From Mariniblastus sp. (GTDB lineage Bacteria > Planctomycetota > Planctomycetia > Pirellulales > Pirellulaceae): a DNA stretch of 64,000 nucleotides. This document shows positions 27,297-36,601 of this stretch, in pieces. Numbering within the stretch: position 1 is the stretch's first letter; the number at the start of each line of letters is the position of its first letter. The stretch spans positions 124,001 through 188,000 of the forward strand of contig JAKVBF010000002.1 in NCBI GenBank assembly GCA_022447555.1, read 5' to 3'. The notes beneath the pieces are model-generated. The model was not told the origin of the DNA. It made no database searches and saw only the letters and a program-made list of their open reading frames with translations. A program made the translations under genes and the position numbers.

Positions 27297-28793
27297 ATGT
27301 TAAAAATCTGTTTCGTCACACCCGAACTAGCACCCTTGGCCAAAGTTGGTGGATTAGCGGATGTGTCGCAATCTCTCCCAGCAGCATTGGCTGAGCTAGG
27401 TCATGATGTTCGTGTGATCCTCCCTCGCTATCGGGATCTCCATCAAGAGAGAGGACGAACCTTCACCAAAATTGACAACAACGTCGAACTCAAATTTGGT
27501 GAATCGATTCACACCTTCAATATCTTCGAGACCGAGTATCCTCGAACTAAGCGCGAGTGCCGAGCACCTCGACTTTATCTGATCGATTGCCCCGAGCTTT
27601 ACGATAGGCCTGAAATCTATGGGGACGCACCCGATGAACACCTTCGGTTTCTACTTCTCAGTCAAGGCGCCATTGAGATTTGCCAACGCCTTCAATGGGC
27701 CCCCAACGTATTTCATATCAATGACTGGGTAACCGCAATCCTGCCGTTGCTATTAAAAACCGTTTACGGTTGGGATAACTTGTTCCGAGCTTCTCGAACC
27801 GTTTTGACCATTCACAACATTGGCCATCAAGGGATCTTCCCGCCAGAGATTTTGGAATCTCTAAACTTAGGGGCTGCCGCAACACTCTTAGCCCGTCAAG
27901 GCGCATCAGACCCCTCAATAAACTTACTCAAAACGGGCGTCCTTTACTCGGATTTGATGACCGCCGTCAGCCCCACCTACGCGCGGGAAATACAGACGGA
28001 TGAATACGGAATGGGGCTTCAACATTTACTGAGAGCGAGACGTGACTCTCTGTTCGGAATCGTCAATGGCATCGACACAAATGCGTGGAATCCCGCCACC
28101 GACTCATTGATACCGGCTCGGTTTAACGCCGATGACCCTTCTGGAAAAAAATGCAACCGTTCCGTTTTATTGGAAACACTCGGCCTATCTCCTTCACCAA
28201 CCGCACCGGTGATTGGAGTGGTGAGTCGTCTGACACACCAAAAAGGCTTTGAAACGCTCTATGATTCGATGCCGATCCTTCTGTCCGAAAATGACATACG
28301 CCTTGCCGTATTAGGAAATGGACAACCTGAATACCTCGAATTTTTCGAAAACCTTGAAGCAAAATTTCCGGATCAAGTTGCCTTTGAAAACAGCTTCGAT
28401 AACAAACTCGCTCACTTAGTTGAGGCCGGAAGCGACATTTTTCTCATGCCATCGCTTTACGAACCCTGCGGCCTGAATCAAATGTACAGTCAAATATACG
28501 GGACCATTCCCATCGTCCGCAAAACCGGTGGGCTCGCAGACACAGTCACCATGTATGATCCGGCTTCCGGCAAGGGAACGGGAATTGTGTTTGAAGCGTT
28601 CAGCAACAAAGCCGTTTTGAAGGCCATACGACAAGCGATCGCGTGGTTTCACCAACCGGAACACTGGAATCAAATGATCACCAATGCCATGCGGAGGGAT
28701 TTCTCTTGGAATAAAAGCGCCCGCCAATACGCGGCTATTTTCCAACAACTCACCAACCTAGCTCATTTAAAATGCGAGCAATCGACGGATTAG
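27297..28793 (+). CDS. glgA: Glycogen/starch synthase
   Basis: The protein has 498 residues, normal for GlgA. The N-terminal ICFVTPELAPLAKVGGLADV carries the KxGGL motif that contacts ADP-glucose. HINDWVTAILPLLLK, TIHNIGHQGIFP, GIVNGIDTNAWNPATD, GVVSRLTHQKGFE and the C-terminal FLMPSLYEPCGLNQMYSQIYGTIPIVRKTGGLADTV are all GT5-family blocks; the EPCGLNQ glutamate site is intact. It extends alpha-1,4-glucan chains in the cytoplasm. No other glycogen gene lies nearby. The gap of about 260 bases to the divergent rnr gene holds the promoters of both. Confidence 0.95.
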   Translation: MLKICFVTPELAPLAKVGGLADVSQSLPAALAELGHDVRVILPRYRDLHQERGRTFTKIDNNVELKFGESIHTFNIFETEYPRTKRECRAPRLYLIDCPELYDRPEIYGDAPDEHLRFLLLSQGAIEICQRLQWAPNVFHINDWVTAILPLLLKTVYGWDNLFRASRTVLTIHNIGHQGIFPPEILESLNLGAAATLLARQGASDPSINLLKTGVLYSDLMTAVSPTYAREIQTDEYGMGLQHLLRARRDSLFGIVNGIDTNAWNPATDSLIPARFNADDPSGKKCNRSVLLETLGLSPSPTAPVIGVVSRLTHQKGFETLYDSMPILLSENDIRLAVLGNGQPEYLEFFENLEAKFPDQVAFENSFDNKLAHLVEAGSDIFLMPSLYEPCGLNQMYSQIYGTIPIVRKTGGLADTVTMYDPASGKGTGIVFEAFSNKAVLKAIRQAIAWFHQPEHWNQMITNAMRRDFSWNKSARQYAAIFQQLTNLAHLKCEQSTD

Positions 28794-28871
28794 AGGCAAT
28801 GCATAGGAAGCCAATTTGGATTCAACAGCATCTTGTCGTGAACTAAAGAGGTGTCTCTCCCAAGAACAAGC

Positions 28872-29831
28872 TTAACCTTTATAAATTTTTCGGCCGATCG
28901 ATGGGTTGTAAATTGTCCACTGACTGTCCGTATTTACATCTTCCTCGATCATCTGCTGCGCACAGTGCATCCGGGCATCCATATTGTCTAAATGATGCAA
29001 GGCGATCGCTTCCAATGTCATCGGTAATTTGGGACTACCAAATTCATATTGACCATGATGGGAAACAATCATGTGCTTTAAACGCACACTCAAGTTCGCA
29101 GGAAAAGCTTCACCCGACTGCTTGGTTGTGGATTGGATTTTCTCATCCAACATATCCACACCCTGGATAAGATGCCCAAGAAGTTGTCCGGAATCACTGT
29201 ATCCCAGGTCTGGCTCGTAGGTCAGCTCTTTCGTCTTACCCATATCATGTAAAAACGCGCCCATCAGAAGAAGATCCGGATCAAGGCCTGGGTAGTGGGG
29301 AGCAACCACCGTTGCCACTTCCATCAATGATAGCGTGTGCTCAAGCAGACCACCACGATAAGCATGGTGGTTCTTGATTCCGGCCGGCGCCGATCGAAAC
29401 TGTCGCATGAACTCATCGTCTACCAGAAAGCACTCTGCCAGATTCTGCAGATGGATATTTCGCATCGACCGTAGTAATTCGGCGATCCGTGATGTCATCT
29501 TCTCCAAAGTAGAATTCGAAAGAGTCGTGAATTCGGTCTCGTCTATATTATCCGCTGCAACTTTGGTGATTCCTTTGGCAAGGACTTGCATCCCTCCGTT
29601 GTACAACTGGCTTGCCCCTTTGACTTGAATGAAATCGCCATTCTCAAATCCGTCATATTGTTTTTGCGAAGCATTCCACATCATGGCCGTGATGGAGCCC
29701 GTTTTGTCGCTCAGCCTGACCTGCAAATACAAATTCCCCTGCCGATTAGGACGCAACTGTTTTTCCGATGCCAAAAAAATCTGGTCCACAGTTTCACCAT
29801 CCGACAATTCATTTACGTATCGGCGACTCAT
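28872..29831 (-). CDS. YhaM-like 3'-5' exoribonuclease (OB-fold plus HD domain)
   Basis: The protein has 319 residues from the ATG at 29831; an open frame continues 18 codons further up without a good start. The N-terminal half is an OB-fold (YLQVRLSDKTGSITAMMWNAS, IQVKGASQLYNGGMQVLA). The second half is an HD domain: HHAYRGGLLEHTLSL supplies the first metal His, GAFLHDMGKTKEL supplies the HD pair, and SHHGQYEFGSPKLPMTLEAIALHHLDNMDA is the C-terminal metal block found in YhaM. Known members degrade single-stranded RNA or DNA from the 3' end. It lies between glgA and the NIPSNAP gene; no operon is evident. Confidence 0.85.
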   Translation of the reverse strand: MSRRYVNELSDGETVDQIFLASEKQLRPNRQGNLYLQVRLSDKTGSITAMMWNASQKQYDGFENGDFIQVKGASQLYNGGMQVLAKGITKVAADNIDETEFTTLSNSTLEKMTSRIAELLRSMRNIHLQNLAECFLVDDEFMRQFRSAPAGIKNHHAYRGGLLEHTLSLMEVATVVAPHYPGLDPDLLLMGAFLHDMGKTKELTYEPDLGYSDSGQLLGHLIQGVDMLDEKIQSTTKQSGEAFPANLSVRLKHMIVSHHGQYEFGSPKLPMTLEAIALHHLDNMDARMHCAQQMIEEDVNTDSQWTIYNPSIGRKIYKG

Positions 29832-29962
29832 AGCACACTCACGATGTTGAAGATAAATCAAAGGCCAAAATTCTAGAGTCGGCACCGAGCGGATTCAATG
29901 ACGGGGGTACGAACCCGCCAGAATGATTGCAGTGAGCCTACCCAATCACGAAACAGCCAAGG

Positions 29963-30724
29963 TCAAAGATCCGAATAATCCGTTGGGACAAGGATCCAGT
30001 TCTGAATTTTAGAGACGGTGTCCTCGTACTTTTTAAGATTCTTCATCCGATCCCACTCAGGATGCTCCAAGAATGCCTTCCAATGCTTTCCGTGCTCGCC
30101 TGAATTGGCCGCACTGAGCATGTAGACAAGATTGGGCGCGTCGGAACCCGCCAACGTTTCCGCAAAAAAAACAGGGCCCATTTGAACATCTCTCATCAAC
30201 TGGATTTCACCATTATCAAACATTTCAACCTTGCGTCGAGCGTGGTCCTCGGTGTGGCTTTCATAAAGACGGAGCTCGAAAATACGTGGTTTTTTTTCGC
30301 GGGACAAGGCGGTCGTTTCGATTTTCGGCATGCCCGAAAAGGCTTTCAGGAAACGGCTGTCAATTCGCTTGAAAGCAGGATTCCTTAAAGGCTGGTCGAA
30401 GTAACCTTTGGCCGATGCCTGATAGGCGGAATCGCTTTCTAGCTTGGTCCGTAGATTGACAAAGTCGTTAGGGTTTTCAAAAGGCAGCAGGACGAACATC
30501 GAAAAATCGTCGGCATTCATCGGTTTGAAAACACCGACCTGCTTCATCCCTGTTCGGTGAAGGGCTGGCATCAGAGCCGTTTTGAGATAGTTGTTAACCA
30601 ATGCTTGCTTTTCAGCTGAATCATTTAAGTAGACTCGCAGTTCGTACAGTTCTGTTTGCTGTCCCAGCGCCATCGATTGCTGAAATGCCAAACAGCAGGC
30701 CAAAATAAAAACGCATCTTCTCAT
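29963..30724 (-). CDS. Secreted NIPSNAP-family protein
   Basis: The protein has 253 residues with a signal peptide (1-21, ending MALGQ). Two NIPSNAP-like repeats follow: ELYELRVYLNDSAEKQALVNNYL with ALHRTGMKQVGVFKP, and IFELRLYESHTEDHARRKVEMFDNGEIQLMRDVQMGPVFFAETLAG. This is a dimeric alpha-beta barrel fold abundant in planctomycetes; no enzyme role is established. A DUF-type C-terminal NWILVPTDYSDL ends the second repeat. It is on the same strand as the M14 gene upstream, but the 136-base gap suggests its own promoter. Confidence 0.85.
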   Translation of the reverse strand: MRRCVFILACCLAFQQSMALGQQTELYELRVYLNDSAEKQALVNNYLKTALMPALHRTGMKQVGVFKPMNADDFSMFVLLPFENPNDFVNLRTKLESDSAYQASAKGYFDQPLRNPAFKRIDSRFLKAFSGMPKIETTALSREKKPRIFELRLYESHTEDHARRKVEMFDNGEIQLMRDVQMGPVFFAETLAGSDAPNLVYMLSAANSGEHGKHWKAFLEHPEWDRMKNLKKYEDTVSKIQNWILVPTDYSDL

Positions 30725-30860
30725 TGGTCACCTCTAAAGAGTTCAATCTTGCAATATCGGGATATTCAAACCCCAAATCCAAGCTGCGTCCAGACGTGAC
30801 AAGCAGGGATTACCGATTCTCTCGGTGAACAACAGCAAAAAGCCCTTTGAAACGAGTGGC

Positions 30861-33488
30861 TCAGGGGTTCATGATGTGACCAAAATAAATCGCATTCAGA
30901 AATACGCGACTTGTCCCGTGCCAAAAAGCTCGGAAATTTGGGTTGTCGGCAATCACGACAACGCGGCCATCCCCCAACGGATAAATCACCGCTGCGGCCG
31001 ACTGCTCGACCTTCGCGAGATTCTCATCCGAGCAATAACCTGCCAAATGCGGCGATTCCGAATCGTATATCATCGGGTTACAGTAGGGGTTTTCAGAGGG
31101 AGTCAAAAAAGTGGTGTGATCCCGAAAGACAGGCATGGTTTTACGGCTGAAACCGTATAACAGCGGATGCGTCAAATCCACTTTTGCTTTTAAGATGGCG
31201 CCACTGATTAATTGCAATGCTCGCGTTTTCGCTGCCGAATCAAAAGGTAACTGATTCGGGCCGGCTGGATTGGATATTTCTACCTGCCCCGATTCTGCAT
31301 CCGCCGTCCAATTGCCTGAAATGGCATTCGCGATCGCCTTGCCAGACGCACCGACGGCCACCACCGTCCCTCCGTCTTCGACCCATTCTCGAATCGTTTG
31401 CCAACGCTCGCTGGAAACCGACTTATACCGTCCCGAAGGAAAAAGCAGGGTAGTGTATCTGGACAAATCAGAGGTCTCAAAGCGATCCGATTTCAACATG
31501 GCAACGGCCGCACCAACGCGAGTGTCCAGCAGATGCCAGATTTCACCGGCACCGTAAGCCGAAACACCGCCGGCCACCGGCATCGCGATCTTGGGGTGCG
31601 GAATCGTAGCAAAACTGCTGCTTCCCATATCGATCCCTTGAGAGGTCAGTCCAGACTTTGTTGAACTGATTAAGACTCCTCGCTCGGCCCCTGCTGCGAG
31701 CACTTCTTCGATGGACGCACGTTTTTCCGGCTGGATACCCAATGATATCTGTAACGTCCCCATCGGATAGGATGTGACCGTCGATTGGGCATCCACGACA
31801 AAACTCTGTTTTGCCACTTTCACATTTATATTCTTTTTAAGCAACTGATTAAGAACCCAGACCGAGTCATCATCTCGCCAATCGACGAGATACGAAACAG
31901 CCTCTGGTTCGGGCTTGAAGTCTAATGATCTTCGCTCGTGTAATTTGGCTCGGCGCATCTGAGAAACATCAACCGTTTCCAAAATACTGGTTTGATTCAA
32001 GTCATATGCCAACGGCAAAGTCCAGCTGGAGACATCATAAAATACATTCTCTTTAAATGATTTCCGCCGCATCAGAAGTGACTTTATAAATCGAAATTCT
32101 GGCTGGGCAGCCGGGATGATCAAGGTTGAATCTTTGGCAAAAGAGCGATCGCCAACTACTAATGTTTCCTCGGGCCAATAACACCGGATATCGTGTCGGC
32201 AAAGTACGTCGGCAAAATTTTCAAGGCGAGTGCGATTTCCAGGACTACTGAAAACGAACGTCTTGATCTTGCTCGCTTTGGCCTGAGCCGCTGCCCGAGC
32301 ATAAAAATCTCGTTTGAAGTCGTTCAATTCAGACCGCATATCGGCCGTTGCTCGAAGGCTCGACAGGGAAGTGGTGAATTGGTTGGCGATCGTCTCATGA
32401 AATCGCAAGAATCCGTTCTCGTTCCTCTGTACATGCCCCCGGGAACTGGCCTGCTCGAAAAGAATTCCCACGGCCCCATGCAAATCAGGATAGGTCGAAC
32501 CTTTCCCCATATAGAAATCATCAAAACGCTCTTGGGTAAAGTACAAACTCCCCCGTTTGTCGAGGTCTTTCGCGTGATACGCGGCAAAACGATTGGTGAA
32601 TTCAACATTCTTAAAAGGAGTTAAGGGATTGGTGCGTTGCGGAATACCAGGTTGAAAAAAGTAAGTCGACTTTGTCCCCATTTCATGGAAATCTAAAACC
32701 ACGTTCGGCTTCCAGTAATGGTATTGCTTTAATCGCCCACGACTCTCGGGATGCTCAACAGGCAACCAATCACGGTTCAGGTCAAACCAGTAATAATTCA
32801 CCCGGCCCGGAGGCCAGTTCTGATTGTGTTCCGCATGTTGCCCATCGGCGTTTGGCACGCGGCCACGATAGTCGTTGGTCCAATTTGCAAACCGATTGAA
32901 TCCGTCTGGGTTCAAACTGGGGTCCAACAGAATAACGCAACTTTCAAGAATCCGATCGATCTCTTCTCCCTTTGCGGCCGCCAAGTAGTGCGCCACTAGG
33001 GGTGCGCAGTTCGTTGCGCTGGACTCGTCACCATGAACCCCATACCCCATATTGATCACCGCTGGTAAATCGCCGATATCCACCTCGCTTGATCGGTTTG
33101 GCTTAGTAAGTTGTTTGTGCTGGCGACGAATAGCATCTAACTGCTGGCGATTTTTTTCCGAAGTAATCGTTAGCATCAACAAGGGTCGCTGCCCATGGGT
33201 GCGCCCATACTGCTCGATCGTGACTCGGTCAGATTGCTCGGCCAACGCTTGGAGGTACCGCACCACTTGAGCATGATTGAGATGCCGGTGACCAATCTCA
33301 AACCCAAGAACGTCCTTGGGGGAAGGAATCGCTGGATCAAAATCAACTTCTTCAGGCCAATAGCGTGTCGGGAGCTCTTTTTGCTGCCAATTTTGAATTT
33401 GCAAAGCCCCTAACGGGGGGCAAAGCAATCCAAAACCAACCAGAAACGCGAGCAAGTAGATGTTTCGAGGCAACAGAATTTGGCTCAT
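30861..33488 (-). CDS. Secreted M14-type zinc carboxypeptidase with GATase-like C-terminus
   Basis: The protein has 875 residues from the ATG at 33488, which begins directly with a signal peptide (LLAFLVGFGLLCPPLGALQ); starting at 33533 would place 15 polar residues ahead of it. Zinc ligands are in GVHGDESS (His152 and Glu155), with the third histidine in DFHEMGTKS. ILFEQASSRG carries the likely catalytic glutamate. Residues about 400-650 form a linker region, and a class I amidotransferase-like domain follows (MPVAGGVSAYGAGEIWHLLD and GGTVVAVGASGKAIA), as in related long M14 proteins. The protein probably digests peptides in the periplasm or outside. Size is at the high end for M14. Confidence 0.88.
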   Translation of the reverse strand: MSQILLPRNIYLLAFLVGFGLLCPPLGALQIQNWQQKELPTRYWPEEVDFDPAIPSPKDVLGFEIGHRHLNHAQVVRYLQALAEQSDRVTIEQYGRTHGQRPLLMLTITSEKNRQQLDAIRRQHKQLTKPNRSSEVDIGDLPAVINMGYGVHGDESSATNCAPLVAHYLAAAKGEEIDRILESCVILLDPSLNPDGFNRFANWTNDYRGRVPNADGQHAEHNQNWPPGRVNYYWFDLNRDWLPVEHPESRGRLKQYHYWKPNVVLDFHEMGTKSTYFFQPGIPQRTNPLTPFKNVEFTNRFAAYHAKDLDKRGSLYFTQERFDDFYMGKGSTYPDLHGAVGILFEQASSRGHVQRNENGFLRFHETIANQFTTSLSSLRATADMRSELNDFKRDFYARAAAQAKASKIKTFVFSSPGNRTRLENFADVLCRHDIRCYWPEETLVVGDRSFAKDSTLIIPAAQPEFRFIKSLLMRRKSFKENVFYDVSSWTLPLAYDLNQTSILETVDVSQMRRAKLHERRSLDFKPEPEAVSYLVDWRDDDSVWVLNQLLKKNINVKVAKQSFVVDAQSTVTSYPMGTLQISLGIQPEKRASIEEVLAAGAERGVLISSTKSGLTSQGIDMGSSSFATIPHPKIAMPVAGGVSAYGAGEIWHLLDTRVGAAVAMLKSDRFETSDLSRYTTLLFPSGRYKSVSSERWQTIREWVEDGGTVVAVGASGKAIANAISGNWTADAESGQVEISNPAGPNQLPFDSAAKTRALQLISGAILKAKVDLTHPLLYGFSRKTMPVFRDHTTFLTPSENPYCNPMIYDSESPHLAGYCSDENLAKVEQSAAAVIYPLGDGRVVVIADNPNFRAFWHGTSRVFLNAIYFGHIMNP

Positions 33489-33750
33489 GGCAAAAACTCT
33501 ACAAGGTAACAAATTCATCAAACCGTCATTCAAGAAAGTCCATTATAGCTGGCCGAATGGCCTACCACCTGTTCCAATCCTGTAAGTATCTGAAGGTCTC
33601 CGGTTACGGAATGACATAACCCCACTAAAAAACGTTCGATCCCTTAAAATAAAAGTCCGTCCGCTATGGCAATTGCCGCGGATCACTAAAATAAATGCGT
33701 TGATGTAACAGGTTTCCTCGCCCCCTCGACTTAACCAAGTAATTAGAAGA

Positions 33751-35256
33751 ATGGCCAAAACCGGAATCACGCCGACTCGCGAACAAGACTATCCCGAATG
33801 GTACCAGCAGGTAATCAAAGCGGCCGATATGGCCGAAAACTCTGATGTTCGGGGTTGCATGGTAATCAAACCCTGGGGTTACGGAATTTGGGAAAACATG
33901 CAAAGCGTGCTAGACCGACGGTTCAAACAAACGGGTCATGAAAACGCCTACTTTCCATTATTCATTCCCAAACATTTCCTTGAAAAAGAAGCCGAACATG
34001 TAGAAGGATTCGCCAAGGAATGTGCGGTCGTCACCCACCATCGTTTGGAGCCGGGACCCGAGGGTGGTCTGGTACCAGCCGGTGAACTGGAAGAACCGCT
34101 CATCGTGCGCCCGACCAGTGAGACGATCATTGGTAGCATGTTTGCCAAGTGGATTCAGTCCTACCGCGATTTGCCTCTAAAAATCAATCAGTGGTGTAAC
34201 GTAGTTCGATGGGAAATGAGGCCGAGAATTTTTCTGAGAACAGCTGAATTTCTATGGCAAGAGGGTCATACGGCCCACGCCACTCAGGAAGAGGCGATGG
34301 ACGAAACAAAAATGATGTTGGATGTCTACGCAGATTTTGCTGAAAACCATATGGCCCTACCCGTTGTTCGTGGCGAAAAAACCGCGGGCGAACGATTCCC
34401 AGGGGCCGACATGACCTTGACCATCGAAGCCATGATGCAAGACCGAAAGGCCCTGCAAGCCGGCACATCTCATTTCCTCGGCCAAAACTTCTCCAAAGCC
34501 CAAGAGATAAAATTCCACGATCAGGACGGAACCGAATCGCACGCCTGGACAACGTCCTGGGGGCTATCCACCCGCATGGTTGGCGCGCTCATCATGGCCC
34601 ATGGCGATGATGACGGGTTAATCGTACCGCCCCGACTCGCTCCCAAACATATCGTCATTCTACCCATTTATCGAAACGATGAAGAACGATCCAAGGTCTT
34701 GGATTATTGCAATTCTTTGAAATCTGAATTGGACCAACTGGAGTACTCCAGACGAGAGTTACAGGTGCTATTAGACGATCGTGATCTAAGGGGTGGAGAG
34801 AAAAAATGGCATCACATCAAAAAGGGAGTACCGATTCGTGTCGAAGTCGGCCCTCGTGACCTTGAGTCGGGTAGTGTTTTCGTCGGTCGCCGAGACCAAG
34901 CTAAATCTAGCAGTGTCAGCCGAGACGAATTCGTTGGCACGGTCCTCCAAATATTGGATGAGATTCAGCAGACGCTATTCGACCGCGCGTTGAAATTGCG
35001 CGAAGACAATACCCATTCCTTCACAACACTGGATGAATTCAAAGAATTTTTTACGCCCGTTAATCCTTCTAAACCTGAGATTCACGGGGGCTTTGCGGTG
35101 TGTCATTTCGTTGACACCCCCGAGGTTGAAGAGATGCTAAAACCACTCAAGGTAACCGCCCGCTGCATGCCGCTCGAGGACAACGAGGAAAAAGGAACGT
35201 GTATCTTCACCGGTCAACCGGCAGATCGTAAAGCCATTTTTGCGAAGGCTTATTAA
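33751..35256 (+). CDS. proS: Prolyl-tRNA synthetase, short archaeal/eukaryotic type
   Basis: The protein has 501 residues and lacks the editing insertion of the long bacterial form. Class II motifs are visible: motif 1 region with ENMQSVLDRRFKQTGHENAYFPLFIP; RPTSETIIGSMFAKWIQSYRDLPLKINQWCNVVRWE as motif 2; and GLSTRMVGALIMAHGDDDGLIVPPRLAP as motif 3. An anticodon-binding domain follows (VVILPIY-like region, then VDTPEVEEMLKPLKVTARCMP). It charges tRNA-Pro in the cytoplasm. This short form is found in archaea, eukaryotes and some bacteria including planctomycetes. It stands alone on the plus strand. Confidence 0.95.
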   Translation: MAKTGITPTREQDYPEWYQQVIKAADMAENSDVRGCMVIKPWGYGIWENMQSVLDRRFKQTGHENAYFPLFIPKHFLEKEAEHVEGFAKECAVVTHHRLEPGPEGGLVPAGELEEPLIVRPTSETIIGSMFAKWIQSYRDLPLKINQWCNVVRWEMRPRIFLRTAEFLWQEGHTAHATQEEAMDETKMMLDVYADFAENHMALPVVRGEKTAGERFPGADMTLTIEAMMQDRKALQAGTSHFLGQNFSKAQEIKFHDQDGTESHAWTTSWGLSTRMVGALIMAHGDDDGLIVPPRLAPKHIVILPIYRNDEERSKVLDYCNSLKSELDQLEYSRRELQVLLDDRDLRGGEKKWHHIKKGVPIRVEVGPRDLESGSVFVGRRDQAKSSSVSRDEFVGTVLQILDEIQQTLFDRALKLREDNTHSFTTLDEFKEFFTPVNPSKPEIHGGFAVCHFVDTPEVEEMLKPLKVTARCMPLEDNEEKGTCIFTGQPADRKAIFAKAY

Positions 35257-35627
35257 CACTCATTGCCCAATTGCCCCTTGTGGCTGGCTAAAGTCGTCTC
35301 CTCGCCCCACCCATACGGAAAAACTTATCGATTCGAACTTTCTATTCCGATCGACCCGATTTCAAAAAACGGCCGCGCTCATCGTCTTGTAATATTTTGC
35401 CTCCAACGGATAACGCGTAAGGCACGCGATTAGGAATCCACCGTGAGAAAATGAGAGATTTGGGTGACATTCCAAAGGCCACGAATCTCCAGAATCGATT
35501 TTTGGTTGAAAACAATGTTTCGCCTGTTTTTGCGATCCGAATCTGGACGCTCCAAACGACCGATGTAATAATGATTCAAAGCTTTTCCCCTCCAGTTACG
35601 ATCTAAAATTTGGATGCGCACTCCCCA
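35257..35627. other. Gene-free stretch before the SnoaL-like gene
   Basis: No convincing gene is seen in these 371 bases. A minus-strand frame of 63 codons (35430-35621) exists, but its GTG start overlaps its only purine-rich site and it matches nothing I know. The proS terminator and the promoter of the next gene should be here, though I see no clear hairpin with a T-run. Confidence 0.4.
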
Positions 35628-36533
35628 ATGAAAATTTTCGCCCGAACCATTGGCTTAGTCTTCTTTGTATCTGCGGTTCCCTTTGTACACGGTCAAGCGG
35701 TTGACCACACTCAAGATGAACAGATGATTCGCAAAAGCACGGTTGCTTATCAAAATGCTTTTAATCAAGGTGACGCTGTAGCCTTAGCTGCACTTTGGGC
35801 GCCCGACGGCGAATACATTGATCAAACAGCCACTTTGATCAACGGACGTGAAGAGATCCAACAAGCCTTCACCTCGTTTTTCGTGAATAACAAAGGCCAA
35901 AAGATTAATATCAACATTGACAAGATAGGCTTTCCGCTAGACGAGCTTGCATTTGAATTAGGTTCTACCGTTGTGACCGGACCTGATGGTCAATCACGAA
36001 CCACGAACTATTCTGCAAACTATGCAAAAAGAAATGGAGTGTGGATGCTGCTCAGCGTCCATGAGCTACCACCAAAGGCACCCTCTAATTACGGTAAGTT
36101 GAAAGATCTTGACTGGCTGCAAGGAAACTGGACCACCCGAGACCCTACCAGCGGCAAACCTGACGCAACGGTCATTGCAGTCAGCTGCTATTGGTCTGCC
36201 AATCAAAACTTTCTGATTCGAGAATTTTCTTGCGTCACCGACGGAAAAATCTCCAACCTAGGAACTCAGAGAATCGGTTGGCACGCACCATCGAAATCGA
36301 TTCGTTCATGGTCTTTTGACTTCAAAGGTGGAGTCGTAACGGGTAGCTGGAAGCCGAATGGCAAGGATTGGATCATCAACACTCGAGAGGCCTTGAACAA
36401 CGGCCAAGAGCTAACGGCAGTAGAACGTTTGTCCATTGGTAAGCAAGGGGAACAAATCTGGGAATTAACCGATCAGATGATTGGCGACCAAGCCTTCCCT
36501 AACAAAACATACACTTTCCGGCAGCAAAATTAG
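35628..36533 (+). CDS. Secreted SnoaL-like (DUF4440/YybH-type) protein
   Basis: The protein has 301 residues from the ATG at 35628; the six codons before it follow only a TTG and precede the signal peptide (IFARTIGLVFFVSAVPFVHGQ). The first domain (about 28-150) is a SnoaL/NTF2-like fold: IRKSTVAYQNAFNQGDAVALAALWAPDGEYID and INGREEIQQAFTSFF are family blocks, ending in WMLLSVHE. The second domain (about 160-300, GKLKDLDWLQGNWTTRDP onward) resembles the lipocalin-like DUF1579-type region of similar planctomycete proteins. It is probably periplasmic; no catalytic residues can be claimed. A strong AAGGA-containing region leads into the next gene about 70 bases downstream. Confidence 0.75.
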   Translation: MKIFARTIGLVFFVSAVPFVHGQAVDHTQDEQMIRKSTVAYQNAFNQGDAVALAALWAPDGEYIDQTATLINGREEIQQAFTSFFVNNKGQKININIDKIGFPLDELAFELGSTVVTGPDGQSRTTNYSANYAKRNGVWMLLSVHELPPKAPSNYGKLKDLDWLQGNWTTRDPTSGKPDATVIAVSCYWSANQNFLIREFSCVTDGKISNLGTQRIGWHAPSKSIRSWSFDFKGGVVTGSWKPNGKDWIINTREALNNGQELTAVERLSIGKQGEQIWELTDQMIGDQAFPNKTYTFRQQN

Positions 36534-36601
36534 AATCCGTCTCCATATTTCCGGACCGCGATTCCCTTACAACGAAAACTTCAACAACAAGGAATTAATT
36601 A

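Noticed and set aside
35430-35621. 63-codon minus-strand frame
   Set aside because: The GTG overlaps its only purine-rich site and the protein resembles nothing known; kept only as a remark.
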